Shown: positions 10,836 to 33,394 of the stretch, piece after piece
Numbering within the stretch: the stretch's first letter is position 1
Layout of the letters: each line of letters starts with the position of its first letter
From: Eudorina sp. 2006-703-Eu-15
Lineage: Eukaryota; Chlorophyta; Chlorophyceae; Chlamydomonadales; Volvocaceae
Reading direction: 5' to 3'
Assembly (NCBI GenBank): GCA_003117195.1
Contig: BDSI01000059.1
Coordinates: forward strand, 62,001-126,000
Length of the DNA stretch: 64,000 nt
Program-made: the position numbers and the translations under genes
The notes under the pieces: generated by a model
Databases searched by the model: none
Told to the model about the DNA's origin: nothing
What the model saw: only the letters and a program-made list of their open reading frames with translations

Positions 10836-13800
10836 TCGGTTGCAACATGTGAGCCAGAGCGTGAGAGCCGACGTATCTCTTGAGGGAGAGGAGGGGTTGT
10901 CAGGCACCGGAGCGAATGTCTGCCCATCCGACGATGTGTACATCCCGACAAACACAGCCGCGTGCGGACCTCGGGGCTCATTTCGGGGCCCTTGACGGAT
11001 GCGGCTTCGCCGCCGCAGCAGCCCCGGGTCTCCGTAGCCATCCCGGGGCCGGAGCGGGAGAGGCCAGCGTTAAAGAGAGAGAGAAGGTCCGACTGAGTGC
11101 AGGCCCGGGGCCACGTGCGCGCGGGGCGAACCGCCAGTCGCACCCCCGGGTCCTGACGCACCGGGGACCGAGGCGCGCTCGCGACACCGCCACTGGGGTG
11201 CGCGCCGGTGTCGTGTCCATCGCCGGGCGTGCTGTTTGTTGGGTTGTTGCCGGTAATCCGTTTTCCGTTGGGACGGGACAAGCCGTGGCGGGCCGCAGCT
11301 GGGGACAGGGACGCTGGGGTCCGGCATCAAGGGGGGTGGTGTGCTCCAGGAGGGCCGCGGGGGCCGGCGGCCGCACCGCGGATCGACTGCGCGATGGTGT
11401 TGGTGGAGCCGGGGGAGGGGGAGGGCGGCAGAGGAGGTCCGTCCAAGAGAGACAACCCTTCCAGGTACCAACTCTGGGCCCTGGGGCGCCGCTGGCGATG
11501 GGTGGGGAGGAGGGGATGCGCTTCAGGGGAGACACGGGCCGGCGCGCTGGTTGCGGGTGGGGTTGCGGGCGGGATCGCGGATGGAAATTTACGTCCAAAA
11601 CGTGTATGGCGGCAACGGGAGGCCGTGGGGTGCGTGTGCAAAGCTTAGGAGCATGTCCGCGGGCGACTACTGGCTCGCTGCGGCCGGGCAGCGACGGCCT
11701 GGTTGCGTCTGTTCGGTCGTTGGGATTAATGCGATGCCGCCAGCGGGTATGGAAACGCGACAAGGAGAGGCGAGACGTCAGCTGGCGAGGTGACTCGTGA
11801 TCTGAGGCGCGCCGTATCCCGGCGGTATCTGTACGGCAGGTAGTTGACGGCCGGGGATACATGCAAGTAGCCGCGCCGCGGCAGGGCGGCGGCGGCAGCA
11901 TGGGGGGCGGGGGCGCAGTACTCATCATGGGGATGGATGGATTTGGGGGGCGGGGCCGGGCACCGGGTTCGTCGCGGAATGGTGGTTCAGGAACCGCGCT
12001 TTGAGCCGCGCTTTGCCATGGGGCATGCACGGGTCCGCACCTTCGGAATGTCGAGATGGGCGACGAAGGGCGAGTGGGGCGTGCCTGGGTGGTGATGGGA
12101 GGGCCCGGGGGGGGGGGGAAAGTTGTTGGCTGTCTCGATTGACAGGAGGGCCCGGGGGAGGGGGTTGGCTGTCTCGATTATGACGTCTTCACTCCAACAG
12201 GCCCAGTGCCCCAACCCACACCGCGCGGCAGCACCGCTTCGCTCCGCGCTGATGCGGACGGGACAACCACTTCCCGTCCCACCTGGGTACTCCGCAGGTG
12301 GGTGTTTATGTTGGGTGCCCCACTCTGGATTGGAGGGTATTACAAACAACAACAGGATGTGAGTAGCTAGGGATCTGCGGGAAAGGTATGCCAGGGCGCT
12401 CGGGGGGCTCTTCCTGCGGGGGGGGCCGGTTGCGGGCACCCTCTCGTCGTGCCACATCAGCTTCGTGGGGCGGTCGGTGCCGGGTTCCGCTGCGCGGTGT
12501 GATGGGCGATGGCCGTGAAGTTTAGAACTGCGAGCCGCCGTGCTCTTTTTGCCCGGTCCGTTCCAATGGTCGTTCCTGTGCCTCTTTGTGTCTCTTGTCT
12601 GTTTGTGGAAAGAAAAGTGAAACAACTGTTGGGGAAAGAAAAGTGAAACAACTGTTGGGGTGCTGTGCGCGATGTGGTTTGTGTTTGTTGGTTTGGTATG
12701 GCTGCAGTTGTGAGCTATCAAGACGAAAAACGCAATGCCAGATCGTTTTCAGTTTTCAGCCAGAATCCCCGTTACCCGGCACACGCCTCTGTTGGCGGCA
12801 TGTCGGGATGCGATGCGACGAGCGGGCAACTCGTTCCGTCTGTTTCGCAGGGCCCCAAAGTCGATTGTTGCCTCCCGCCCCCAGGGCGCGTTCGTTGGTC
12901 GTCGTTTGTTGGGGGGGGGGGGTCGTCCCTCCTCCTCGGCGGCTCGGGTAGCGTTACACGTGTGCCCATGCTCGGTCTTGCAGCCTGCCGAGCCCTCCGA
13001 GCCCTCCGGTACAGGGATGGTCCAGCGAGCGCCAAGACGTGGCTTTTTCGCTGCACAACATGTTCACGACGCACACTTTTGGACCCACACATCGACGGCG
13101 CTTTCGTTCCGCCGCGGGGGGGGGGTGGCGCTGCTACTTCATTGACAGAAAGGGGGGCTGCTACACCCCGGGTGTGACCTTACAAGCCCGGCTCGGCCTG
13201 ACTGGATGAGGGGGTTGGGGCGGCCGGGGCCCTGGCCGGGGTCCTGGCGCGTCCGCCGACATACCGTACACCCGCCACCACCATATGTGGCACGATGCAC
13301 GTAGTGGCAGTGCGTCGGGTCATTCCTCTGCCCGCACCGGCTGCGGTTTCATCTCCGCAAGGGAGGGTCCCCGGCCGGCATGACCGCCAGGAGACGAACG
13401 ACGTCGGTGGAACTGTTTAGTTTTGGCGATGCCGTGGAGGGGTCGATTTTCACAGTGGCGGAACCTAACCAGCTGGGTTTTGGATTCGGAGCCTTCGTTA
13501 GAACGTGCCGCGGGAGGGCACGTGGCGGTTTCAGCGGGGCTCCCGTACCGTCCGGTATGTACGGACGCACTGTAACCGTTCGTGCTGCCCGCGCGTTTGC
13601 TGGGTCCAGGGCTGCACGGCGGGCCGGACGGCAAACAATGGTCTGATCTCATCCATTTGATCTCAGCTGTGATGATGACAGGAAGCCGCATGTTCTCATT
13701 TGCGGGGCTCCCTCTGCGCCCTCTGCACAAGCGCACATCGTCAACCGCTGCAAAGGCGCGGGCCCCCCTCGTCGTAGTGTGTGCACGTGACCATGATGGT

Positions 13801-15580
13801 GTCGTACTGTACTACAAAGGTATGCCGCGGAAGGGGATTTCGGGGTATCTCCGATGCGTCTGGCTCCGAAGCCTGGGAGCTCTGGTTCACAAAAGTCAGC
13901 CGTGCATACTGTACGAACAGGGGGAGAGGGGGTCAAGGGGACACGGCCCAAACACACCCCAGGGTTGGGAAGATGAGGTGAAGGGGTCAGTCATGTTGGG
14001 GCGCACCGCGCGGCGCCCTCCAAACCGACGCCAACCCAGCTCCCTGCCCTCCGCACCGCAGGAACGCTTATAAGGAAGGCCTTCTGTTCTCTTCGGGCTG
14101 TCTGGGTTTTTAGAATTTTTGTTCCTGCATGTCATAAATACGCCTCTGCTAGACGTGTACTCCACCCGTTCAAAGCTTCCAGGGGATCCTCTACTCCCCC
14201 AAACGCAATCGAGGCGTCTGTCTGAAGCAGCAGCACACACCCCGGCACTGCCCGAAATCCACACGCACTCCGACTACCGTACAGGTCTGTGCTGCACAGA
14301 GCTACAAACGCACATGGCATGGCTCCGCGTCGCGGTCGGCAGCACCGATTGGCTTGCACCCCCTAACACGGTCAGTTGGATCCTACGGGTTTCCACCAAA
14401 TTGCTCGCCCAACGCCTGCCAACCAACGCCGGGCATAGTTCTCGTCCTCCGGTATCCGCCTTCCTCCACGTGGGCGACAGCGCAAGCGGCGCATCCCGCA
14501 ATGTGCGCTGCAACTGAAAAAATAATATTGAGTCCCAGCACAGCCCCCGTTTGGGGGGCGAGATATGCGTAGGTACCACCCCCACCCCACCCACCATGCA
14601 CTGACGGAAAACAGATATGAGACGGAGACGAAAGGAAATCGAATCCAACACAGAACCAATAAACCCAGGGCGGTCTCCAGAACAAGCGAAGTACGAACCG
14701 ACTGGCGTACCATGCAAAGTTGCGAACAATGAACCTCTCACGCACACACACCGGAACTGAATGCAGTCGCCCGCAGGCTGGCCCATGGGTCGCAGCCACC
14801 TCGGCAGCCCTCGGCAAAATGATCAGATAACCGCAGGCAGCGCCTCCTCAAGTTCTTTGCACCACTCCCGCAGGACTAGCCCAACGGCAGAGCAGCAACC
14901 CGCGCACCGGAATGCATTTGTGTACTACGTGGGTGAACCGGACCAAGAGCTGCCGCGCGGGTAAACGATCGTCGGCCATCAGCCGCGGCGATCGCCCTTC
15001 CCCCTCCAAGTACACACAGCACCGCGGGTTTCTCACTAAGCACACAAAGTCGCCGCCACCTCAACCTGAAGTGCAATTACATAGAGTTGACACCCCTTCC
15101 CCCCTTTCCTGCATCCGCGCCGCACCCATCACGTGCGACACTCACCCACCCGAAACACGTCTCAACTGACGAGCAACCCCCCAAGCCCCAGTTCGGTAGT
15201 ACGACGCGTTGTCGTACATCCCCGGGTACGACGTCTTGTTCGACGTGCCTCCAGCAGACACCGGGCGACACCGCGGCAAAGAATGCTCTGTGCTGCATGT
15301 GGTGCCGCCACCGAGCACCGCATCCTCCGTGTCATCATACACAGCGCATTTCTTAACCCCCATCCCCCCCCAAAGCCCCCCGGGGGACCCGAAACACACG
15401 GCCTGCCGGCGGGTTCCACCGGCACGGCCCACTGCGCCCCGATGTCTTCACGACACCGCAGATACAGCCCCTGTACGACAGGGAGGCTCATGGTCAACAG
15501 AGCGCTGAACGTCCTGCGTTCGCTGCTAGGATAGTACGAGTAGGGTCGATCTACACGCCTCGTTGCCTGCGGCTCAGGGA

Positions 15581-15686
15581 GCCCCTTACGCCCCTCCCCC
15601 CCGCATCCGGGGGAGAGTGCTTCGGCGGTCTCCCGTATGGGGCGGGTTAGCGCCCCCGGCCAGTGTCGGCCCGGCAGATATGTAAC
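15581..15686 (+). repeat. Structured dispersed repeat, copy 1
   Basis: This segment shares the block GAGAGTGCTTCGGCGGTC and the ending AGATATGTAAC with two other copies. It contains a hairpin with loop GGTTAG and stem GGGGCG/CGCCCC. Copy 3 has a different stem sequence that still pairs. A CA-rich tract follows the ending. Confidence 0.75.
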
Positions 15687-15760
15687 GATTCACACACATG
15701 GGTTGGTCTGGGTGGGTCTAACACTAAATATACACACAGGGGCTTGTTCATCATTAAACA

Positions 15761-15875
15761 CGCCCCTCACGCCCTTCTCCTTCCCCCGTTAAGGGAGGAG
15801 AGTGCTTCGGCGGTCTTTCCGTTAGAGCTGGGTTAGCAGCCCTTGGCCAGTGCCAGGCCCGGTCAGATATGTAAC
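15761..15875 (+). repeat. Structured dispersed repeat, copy 2
   Basis: Second copy, in the same orientation 180 bases downstream of copy 1. It carries GAGAGTGCTTCGGCGGTC, a hairpin with loop GGTTAG and stem GCTG/CAGC, then the ending AGATATGTAAC running directly into CACAC. Confidence 0.75.
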
Positions 15876-16014
15876 ACACACGCATCGTTTTCTTTTTCAC
15901 ACATCCGCAAGGTCTTCCTTGTTATAAACATTAAACGTATGCATATTAAAACACGTGCAGACACCTACTGCCTCCGGGTCAGTGGTTCAGGTGGGCTAAA
16001 GGATAAAATACTGC

Positions 16015-16310
16015 CCCCGTCCCCCCTGTTCCTCCTCGTCCGCGTCCTCCTCCTTCCCTTCTCCTTCTCCTTCTTCCCTTCCTCCTCCTCCTCCTCCTCC
16101 TCCTCCTTTCCTGTCTCCTCCACCTCCTCCTCACCCACCTCCCCTCCTCCTCCCCCTTTCCTCCTCCTCCTCTTCCTCCCCCTCATCTGCTGCCCGTCTC
16201 AGCCATCCTGCTCGTCATCTTCCTCCTGGGGGCACCTCCTCCTCCCTCCTCCTCCCTCCCCCTGCCCCCCTCCTCCTGCTCCTCCTCTCCCTCCCCCTCC
16301 ATCCTGAGGG
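16015..16310. repeat. Polypyrimidine tract, (CTC)n-rich
   Basis: Nearly 300 bases consist almost only of C and T on the plus strand, dominated by CTC and CTCC units with a pure (CTC) core near 16082-16107. Long open frames through it encode only Ser/Pro/Leu or Glu/Arg runs and are compositional. Confidence 0.85.
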
Positions 16311-17447
16311 GAGACGCTCGACGTCCTAATCGTAAGGGTTGTTTTGGGCGTAACGCTACGCGAGGGCCCTCAAGGGCGACCAAGTCTCCTCTTGAGCCAT
16401 CAACTGCCGCACGTTATCAAGTGTACGGTGCTCTGTCGTACAATCACACCGCGGCAAGAATTCTTTATTGCTTTTCCGACAAAAACAATAAACGCAAAGG
16501 AGTGTCGCAGGAAACGCAGAACTTCGTTGCGTCGCAGGCAGTCGTTGCGCGGAAGCCAAGGGCGGCGATTACAGCTACAACCGCCGTGGCGAGGCTTGCG
16601 CGTGCCACGCACCCAAGCCAACGTGCCATGCAGTACAATTAAAACATGCCGTACACACACACACACACACATCGTTGAAAGACAGCCTGCGCGCAGGAGG
16701 CGGACACACGCTCTCCTTTTCCCCAAGGTTCCAGTCACACAATCGCAATGCGCCGCCACCAAACTTCATTCCCTGTTGCCTGGCCTCTCCCCCCATCCCT
16801 CACCGACCTTGCCAGGTCGGCCCCATCGAACCCCTGTTTGCATGTGCACACCGCACAAAGCAGTACGACGTTGCAGTACACAGCGCCGCGCAGAGCACAT
16901 CTTGAGGAATGAGGATGAAGCACCAGGATCGCGTGTGACGGCGCGTTGCGCCGCAGGCCCAACGTACGGCAAACTGCGCTAACAGCCAACGAACAATGAG
17001 GACAGCTAAAAGACAGTTCCGGCCGTACACAACGGAAAACCGACGGGAAGGTCCCGGTCGTACATCCCTTATTAGCGCGCCCCACACCATGCCGAGGGGG
17101 GGCTGTCAAACCCCTCCAGGGGCGGACGCGGCCCTCATTATTGCATGCGGTGATGGTGGCGGGGGCAGGGAGCGCCGTGTGTGTGAGAGAGAGAGGGAGG
17201 ACGTACTTGACATGTACAAATACACGACATACACACACGCGCCCGCTTTGCTCTCGCTCGCTGAGGGAAGCCGGAGGAGGGGAGGCCTGGGCCCGTCGCC
17301 CCCTTGGGGCATTTTCCCCTTTGAACTTTTTCCCTCGCACTCCGACTTCCAAACGCAACCCACGACGCCACGATGAAGAACGGCAGCAGCGACACAAACG
17401 CAAAACCTGCCTGCGGTCAGCCGCTCGAGAACAGTATTCGCAACTCC

Positions 17448-17815
17448 ACCGCCGCCGCCACCGCCGCCGCCACCGCCGCCGTCAGTGCAACAGCTGCAGC
17501 AGCCGCAGCAGCACTGAGACACGGCACCTGGGGCCGCTGAGACAGGACCGACGCCCCTCCCAGCGTCCCCTGCTCCTCCTCGGGGGAAGCGCCCAGGGGG
17601 ACAGGGATTCACCAGAGCTGCCAACGGCCTGCGCCGGACGCGCACACCAACCCAATCTCCTCCATGCCAACCCATGCCCATTCCCTCAAGAGCAGATCGC
17701 ATCCCGCCACCACCCATTTCTTTTTTCAATTTAATCACCACCACCACCACCTCCGCCACTACCACCACTTCCGCTTCCACTTCCACCACTTCCACCAACA
17801 CCATCACCGCCACCT
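17448..17815. repeat. CCG/CCA trinucleotide-rich tracts
   Basis: A CCGCCGCCA-type tract occupies about 17448-17481 and a CCACCA/CTTCCA-type tract about 17738-17815. The sequence between them is unrelated. No gene is recognised around them. Confidence 0.6.
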
Positions 17816-19854
17816 GTACGACGTGTTGCAGCCGCCGGCCGGGTTCGCTGCTGAGGGTTCGTCGCACCTTGGGGCCCCCCGAGCCCCCTCCTCCTCATTC
17901 CCATACCCCAGATCAGATAGGTTTCCCTCGCGCGGGAGCCGCGGGCGGTGCCGTACTTGCACAACACCTATTTCCCCCAGAAAGGCCAAGCGTATCATGA
18001 CGAGATAAGGCCCACAGCCCGGACCGCTCCACCGAGGTCTCCGAGCCCCCGCAAGAGTCCCACATCTGAAAAACACACAGGCCGGGACCCCCACGGGGCA
18101 CCAAAGCCTTCTTCAATGGTGACCATAAGTGACGAACCCCACAGCAGCCACACATCCGCACACAACGAGCGTGTACGACACGCCCCGCGAGCAGGAAAAC
18201 CCACGACGCCCTGCGCCAGGCAATCAGCTTGCTGTACCACATCTTCAGCGCTTCAGAGCTCCGAAGGACCGCCTGCCGTACACAGGTGCCGCACACACAC
18301 ACACACACACGGAGCAGTATGACAGTCACAGCAGCAGGCAGCCGGGATCTCCCCTTCGCTCCTGCCGTGACGTGACGCGCCCCTCCGTGACCCGTGACAC
18401 TCCTCCCCCAACACCAACACGTACAACTCGCCGAGGACCGCTCTCAGCGTGATCTGGGGAAGGGGGGGCGGGGCCCAATGACCCCTAACCCGCCGTCTGC
18501 GGCTGTCTGCAGCTCACACGGCACACCGGTAGTACGGCAACGTGCAAGATTGGGTTGACCAATCTAAGAAAGGCGCGAGTGTGCCCATATGTGGATGTGC
18601 CTGTGTGTGCAAGGATACACTGCGGTACACGGCAGCGCGAACCGTGTCGTAGATTTGAGCAACCGCCAACCTCCCAGAGGTTCGGAACGGCACTGCAAAG
18701 CTCCCACACCACATCACACCGCACCACAGCGCACCACTCCACTCCACTCCAATCTCCAACCCCAGATAAAGCAATCCCACACAGACACGTAAACAAACGC
18801 ATTCGAGACCACCAACTCGTACGAGCGCTATAATCACATATGATCTTAATCGTCACGAAACGAACAGTGAGGCCCGGGGGGGCCTCCCAGCCCACCCAAC
18901 GAAAAAACGAGGGACGTCCCCTTCCTTACGGCGGCCCTTACCTTACCTTACCAGACCAGACCAGACCAGGCCAGGCCAGGGGCCCCCTCCCAACGAAAAA
19001 ACGAGAGGTCACCGCCCTTGGGAGTCCATCGGCGGCACCCGCGCTCTCCGCCCCCTCCCCGGCAGCTCGACGCGTTCCCCTCAACGACTGTTTCTCGGCA
19101 TCGTCTGTGCTGGTTGCATGACTGGCCCCATCCCCTTCAAACCCTCCTCCGCCTCCTCCTCCTCCAGATCCTCAGACTCGTCATCGCATTCCTCCCCATC
19201 CTTTCACCGTCCCTTGCAGACGAGATTGTTCGCCCCGGGTCGGCCGGCGTGATGCGGTCGTACAAACCCACCCGGCCGATACACACACGTATGCGTCCCT
19301 CACCCCAACCCCTCCCCACCCCACCTAGCCACCCCCGGCTCAGCTAACCCCCCCCCATCAAGTCACCTACTCCTGCGTTGCCTGCCTGCTGAATATCACA
19401 CACTCACACTCACACCCACGCTCACCCGCGGGGTCGGGCGGGTTGCTTTCCTGAACACACCGCCGCCCCACCGCTCAACATGCATTCGCAGCCTCACTGT
19501 TTAAGCCGCTTCCGGGTTGGGTACGGGCAATGTACGGCACCATTAGGCGTACGGTGCATCATCTCCTGGGCGCAGCTACGGTCATTTCCTGCATACGACG
19601 CGAACACCCGTGCCGTACCCGCTGCCCTGCCACGGACACGGACGAGCGCCCTCCCTGGAACGACCACCCCACAAGTAAAGAATTCAGAGTAATTCTGGGT
19701 GTGCCCGGGATCGCTCCTGGGTTTGGATTCCATTTTAAGAACCCTCACAGGACGATGCGGGGCGCGGATGCCGTTGTCGACGGGACCGCGGCGGCGGAGG
19801 GTGTGGACGCGGACGCCGGTAGCGGAGCGCACGAGGCGGCATCGGCGGCGGCGG

Positions 19855-20025
19855 CGGAGGAGGAGCAGGAGGAGGCGGAGGAGCAGGAGCAGGAGGAGGA
19901 GGAGGAGGAGGAGGAGGAGGAGGAGGAGGAGGAGGAGGAGGAGGAGGAGGAGGAGGCGGAGGAGCAGGAGCAGGAGGAGGAGGGGGAGGAGGAGGCGGAG
20001 GAGGAGGGGGAGGCGGCGGTGGTGG
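19855..20025. repeat. Long (GAG)n trinucleotide tract
   Basis: A GAG tract with occasional GCG and CAG interruptions runs for about 170 bases. On the plus strand it lies in an open frame (from about 19530) and would encode a poly-Glu block; on the minus strand it reads as poly-Leu or poly-Ser. I do not accept a protein here, because the flanks show no conserved segment. Confidence 0.8.
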
Positions 20026-20099
20026 ATGGCGTCGCGCCGGCGGCGGAGCCTGCCAGCGGAGCCGGCGGCGTCATGGCAAAGACATGCTGCTGTTCCAAA

Positions 20100-20480
20100 G
20101 CGCAGATAAGGCCCACCCAGGACCCAGCCATACACATAGTACTTCTTTCACACCCACACATAGGCACCCACATACGGGTTTTGCGCCACCCACACACACA
20201 TAGGCACCCACACACACGCACACGGGCGGGTTTATCAATGAACACACATACGGGCTGGGGCAGGGGCGGTCTGGGGGCATTCGGGCATTTCCCGGGCTTA
20301 GGTACGCGCCTTGCATGTCACGCACTCCTGCTCTGCCTGCCTACCAACACACCCACACCCGCAGGCAAGTAACCTGTTAACTGGTTCGGGTGGGGCGGGT
20401 TTCTCGCTAAGCACACCCACAGATCACGCACGCCTGCCGTCCCTGCGAACGACCACACACACACACAAATGGCATGGCTG
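20100..20480. repeat. CA-rich dispersed motif cluster
   Basis: CA-rich runs alternate with a motif of the form GGGCGGGTTTCTC or GGGCGGGTTTATC followed by AACACAC or AGCACAC. The phrase CTTGCATGTCACGCA occurs near 20310 and again near 43410. Similar units appear near 10340-10610, 19430, 27050-27230 and 43340-43560. Confidence 0.55.
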
Positions 20481-20576
20481 AGAGACGGCCCGGCTGAGGC
20501 GTTTGTTTTCGTAGAGATACCGACGGTGCTTTCCAGGCCGCGCGAGTGCTCTACGTCGAGCAAGGGGGGATGCGGC

Positions 20577-20690
20577 CCCTCACGCCCCTCTCCCTCCCCC
20601 GCAAAGGGAGGAGAGTGCTTCGGCGGTCTTTCCATTAGGGCTGGGTTAGCAGCCCTTGGCCAGCGTCAGGCCCGGTCAGATATGTAACAA
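20577..20690 (+). repeat. Structured dispersed repeat, copy 3
   Basis: Third copy, 4.8 kb from copy 2 and in the same orientation. It holds GAGAGTGCTTCGGCGGTC, the hairpin GGGCTG-GGTTAG-CAGCCC and the ending AGATATGTAAC, followed by a CA-rich tract. Confidence 0.75.
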
Positions 20691-20994
20691 CCACACAACC
20701 ACACACACACACACACGTACAGGCGCGCCTGCGCGCCACCCCATGCAACGGACCAAAGTGGAGCCCGGGTCTCCCATCACTTTCTTTTCAAGCCGATCTG
20801 CCCGCATCACCACCACCACCACCACCATACCCGCACGCCACCACCACCATGGCTGTGCCGCTGTTTGGGACCCCGAAGGGTTAGTCCTCCCGATGAGCTC
20901 CTTTCCTTGACAGCTTCCCTGGTATCAGAGGCAGAAACTCCCAACAACAGTAAGCCATTGCTAGCTCGTATCATGGTACGGCATCGAGTACGGC

Positions 20995-30315
<9,321 letters not shown>

Positions 30316-32182
30316 AGCGGAAGATGACCGAATCAATCGGACGCAAATAACTGGCTTACATGCATTTCTGCGCTGCTCAGGATTGTCCTCGGGATAACTA
30401 TGACAGTCTGCGTAAATGATGAATTCGTGTCCGCAGTGCTAACATGTGGCCGCCACACAAGGCATTAGAGCTAGGTATTGCAGGCAGTTCGGACGTCTTT
30501 GCTGTGTTGCTTGTTGCTGTACGCGTACAGCACAGTACACAAATGACTGAAGCTATAGCTATACTGCTCTCAGAAAATAAAGTAAATAAAAAAACATCCC
30601 GAATATTCTCGGTGTTTGATAGAACATTCAGGCTTTACCTGCGACGTCCAGAGTGTCAAATCACAACTTGTGCCAACGGCTGTCTGGGATCGTCTGGTAT
30701 GAAATTCCATGGGAATTCAGACATATCAACAGATGCATATGCAGGTAAATTGCACGTAAATCAATGCATTTACGCGGCGGCTCTGGTGTTAGCTATGGGC
30801 CCGCGGCGGCGAACGCAACCATTCATTGAATTTTTATTGTGTGTAAAATTATGTCATCAGTTCTATGCACGCAAGGATAAAGCGAAACCTTTCGGGCACC
30901 GTACACACTGCCTGGCACTGACGCAACCGGAAGTCGACGCTTGACCTATACATGTCACAAAATGTTGTACACAATCAGCTGATTTGTGAAGAGACAATTT
31001 TCTACCATGCCGTTGACAAGGCTGTGTTTCCTTGAAGGTACAGAAATGAGCTACGCACATCCGAGGCGTGATCATCTACTGATGTAAGGAGCGGTTCGAA
31101 TCGTCATTGCCTCGATCTATTCAAAAGGTACGAAGATATTTTCGGATTCACCGTCCTTGCCTTGGAGCCTTTGCACTCCATGAGCATCTTTAAAAGGTTG
31201 ATATCTGCGACATAATGTGAGGACGATCTCTGTTAAACTGATGTCCTGGGTCGGGCTTACCGCTGAACCGGTCAGGACATGGTCCTACCGGTACAGCTAA
31301 CTCCTGCTAACTCCGTATCAACAGCGGAAAAACCCCGGCCATAGCTCTCCTGGCCTCTCCTTGCAGCTTGTCATGTAACCAGCTGCCGCCGTTCAGATCA
31401 GCGTGCATGGCAGCCCCCCTTGCGGGGTACGTATGTTCTTCTGGTTCATCTTGCATATATATGTTTACCACCTGTCACGGCACAATGATGCGCGTCTAGT
31501 CGGCAACTCAAGCAATGCGGCAAGTTAAGGTCATGCAGCGGTATACGGCATGTTGTTGCCCCAGGTTTGCTTTCGCGGTCCCTTACGGTCCCTTAAATGA
31601 TCGGGAAGCAGCGGTCGTCGTCCTGCATTCAAACGTGGTGCAAACAACAAGCGGGTGGTCAGCTTGGGGCTGGAGGGCTCAATTCGCTGAGTCCGTCTAG
31701 CGAGGGAGACTCATGGCTGAGCAAGACCGTGTGGCGACTAAGCTAAATGCCATTATCCTATCGACATAAACCTTGCTGCAGTTATTCAAGAATAATCAAG
31801 TAACTGCAAGCGCCTTGCTATTCTTTCACATTACTGCGCCAATGCTGCGATAGTTTTGCTACGAATGGGATGCAAGCGATTTCGGCAAAACATTGAGGCG
31901 TTTCAGACCCTGCGGTGTACGCGTTGCGCAACAACAGCATGGGAAACTACGGAAACCGGCGGCATGTTAGGGAGGGTTAGAGTATAACCAACCAGATGTC
32001 GATGTTCAGGTCGGGCTTATGATGCGCTGCAGTACGCGGAACACCGCAGTTTAATATAGTGGGATCACGTAAAAAAATCACCTAGCCCATCACCAACCAG
32101 GGCCTCGACCAAAGAGTGCAGCTGATTTTTGCTCATGTGCCAGGGCATAAATGGACAGGATCAGGCCATCGAATTGGGTTGG

Positions 32183-32270
32183 TCGGCGGTTTAGGAATCA
32201 ATGGTATAAGGGGGACCAGCGGTTTAGGAAGCATCGTTATAGCGGTTTAGGAAGCGATCGTTGGTTTAGC
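32183..32270. repeat. Local repeat GCGGTTTAGGAA, three to four units
   Basis: GCGGTTTAGGAATC, GCGGTTTAGGAAGC and GCGGTTTAGGAAGC recur with irregular spacers of about 20-25 bases, and a fourth degraded GGTTTAG follows. Confidence 0.55.
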
Positions 32271-32524
32271 CACGCAAAACGTGCTGCCGTTCGTCGTAAA
32301 CGGTCGTAATGGGCAAGCGACCTGTTGGCCAGCGGAAAGAAACAACCTTCAAATTGCATTACCATTGACGCACTAGTGCTTTCCTGTGACACAGTCCAAT
32401 TTGAGGGTCAGGGAGGCATCATGATGAACCCGTCTCGAGGCACCCACTCAATCCACGTCCTACGGTCTGTGGACTGTGACCTGGACCAGACCAAAAGACT
32501 TTCCGAATGCCATACGTATTACAA

Positions 32525-33040
32525 AGCGAAATGAATGAATGAATGAACGTTACAGCGGACCCCAAAGGGATCACCGGTGTATACCAGGGCAAGCCCCAGC
32601 AGGCCCCACCGCCAAGGCGGCAGGACACCTCCACACCTCAACGCCGCACCCAAAAACACACCGGGCCATGACCCCACCCAGCCAGACACCGAAGCAAGCA
32701 GAGGCGCGCAGCGGGGCAACATTACCAAAGGGATAGGCACAGCAGAGGGCAGAATCCCCAGAAGTGGATAAAGCCAAGCACAGGGGAGGTCGCCCACACA
32801 GGCACCCCATCACCCAGCTACCACCACCCCTGAGGCACCCAACGCTGCACCCTCTCGAGGTCTTGGAAGACCCACGTCTGGCTCGTAACACTGCCCAGCG
32901 ACCGCTAGTGGAGTAGCCCGCATCAGAAGAAATACCTAGGCCAAGCAATAACATACCAACGGGAGCCCTGCCTCCTACCCAATCTGAGGGCAGGCCAGGT
33001 CCCCAACTTGAGCCCCCGGTCGGATAACCCGAATACAAAC
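32525..33040 (-). mobile_element. Probable 3' end of a non-LTR retrotransposon, 5' truncated
   Basis: On the minus strand the sequence ends GTCCGCTGTAACGTTC followed by (ATTC)n, seen on the plus strand as AATGAATGAATGAATG at about 32532. A TGTA(A) signal followed by a tandem tetranucleotide tail is typical of algal non-LTR element 3' ends. The same junction occurs at 50205. No reverse transcriptase segment is visible, so this would be a truncated copy; its 5' limit is a guess. Confidence 0.5.
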
Positions 33041-33394
33041 AGGTAGAGGGCGGGGAACCCGTGCCTCATCCCTCATCAGGAGCAACCGCAAGACTCCCCC
33101 CGACACTTTCAAGAAAGGGTGGAAGGGGCCCACCGAGGTCCATCCACGTCTCGGGAGTCCCAACTGGGCAAACCCGTGAAGGCGCCCCCAAAAGTCAGCG
33201 ATTGCGCGCCGCTCCCCTTGCTCTGCCGATTCCGGTCCCGGCCGTACAGTCGTACCCTGACCAAGCGAAATGCAAAGCAAAATTACGACAAGTCGCTGAC
33301 AAGCTTGTCACTCCGTCACCTGACTCCCCGCCAGGATGTCACCCCTGTCTCCCGCAGCGTCCCCTTATGCCAATCAAGACCACTTGGTCTCCGT

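Larger units (their letters stand above)
9508..20994. other. Convergent intergenic region, repeat-rich, no gene recognised
   Basis: About 11.5 kb separates the 3' ends of the transporter and the kinase. I find no conserved protein segment on either strand. Open frames here are compositional, driven by GC richness or microsatellites. The region holds (TG)n tracts (10264-10835), a pyrimidine tract (16015-16310), CCA/CCG triplet tracts near 17450-17815, a long GAG tract (19855-20025), three copies of a structured repeat, and several copies of a CA-associated motif. Parts may be long 3' UTRs, or non-coding or transposon-derived transcripts. Confidence 0.5.

Noticed and set aside
19530..20372. Plus-strand open frame of 280 codons with a long Glu run
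   Set aside because: The frame is held open by the GAG tract and shows no conserved domain, splice partner or repeat-free coding section.
30444..30944. Plus-strand open frame of 166 codons in the low-GC divergent region
   Set aside because: No recognisable motif or family; may be chance in AT-richer DNA or part of a transposon.
31085..31110. GGTTCGAATC resembling a tRNA B-box
   Set aside because: Isolated 10-mer with no surrounding cloverleaf.
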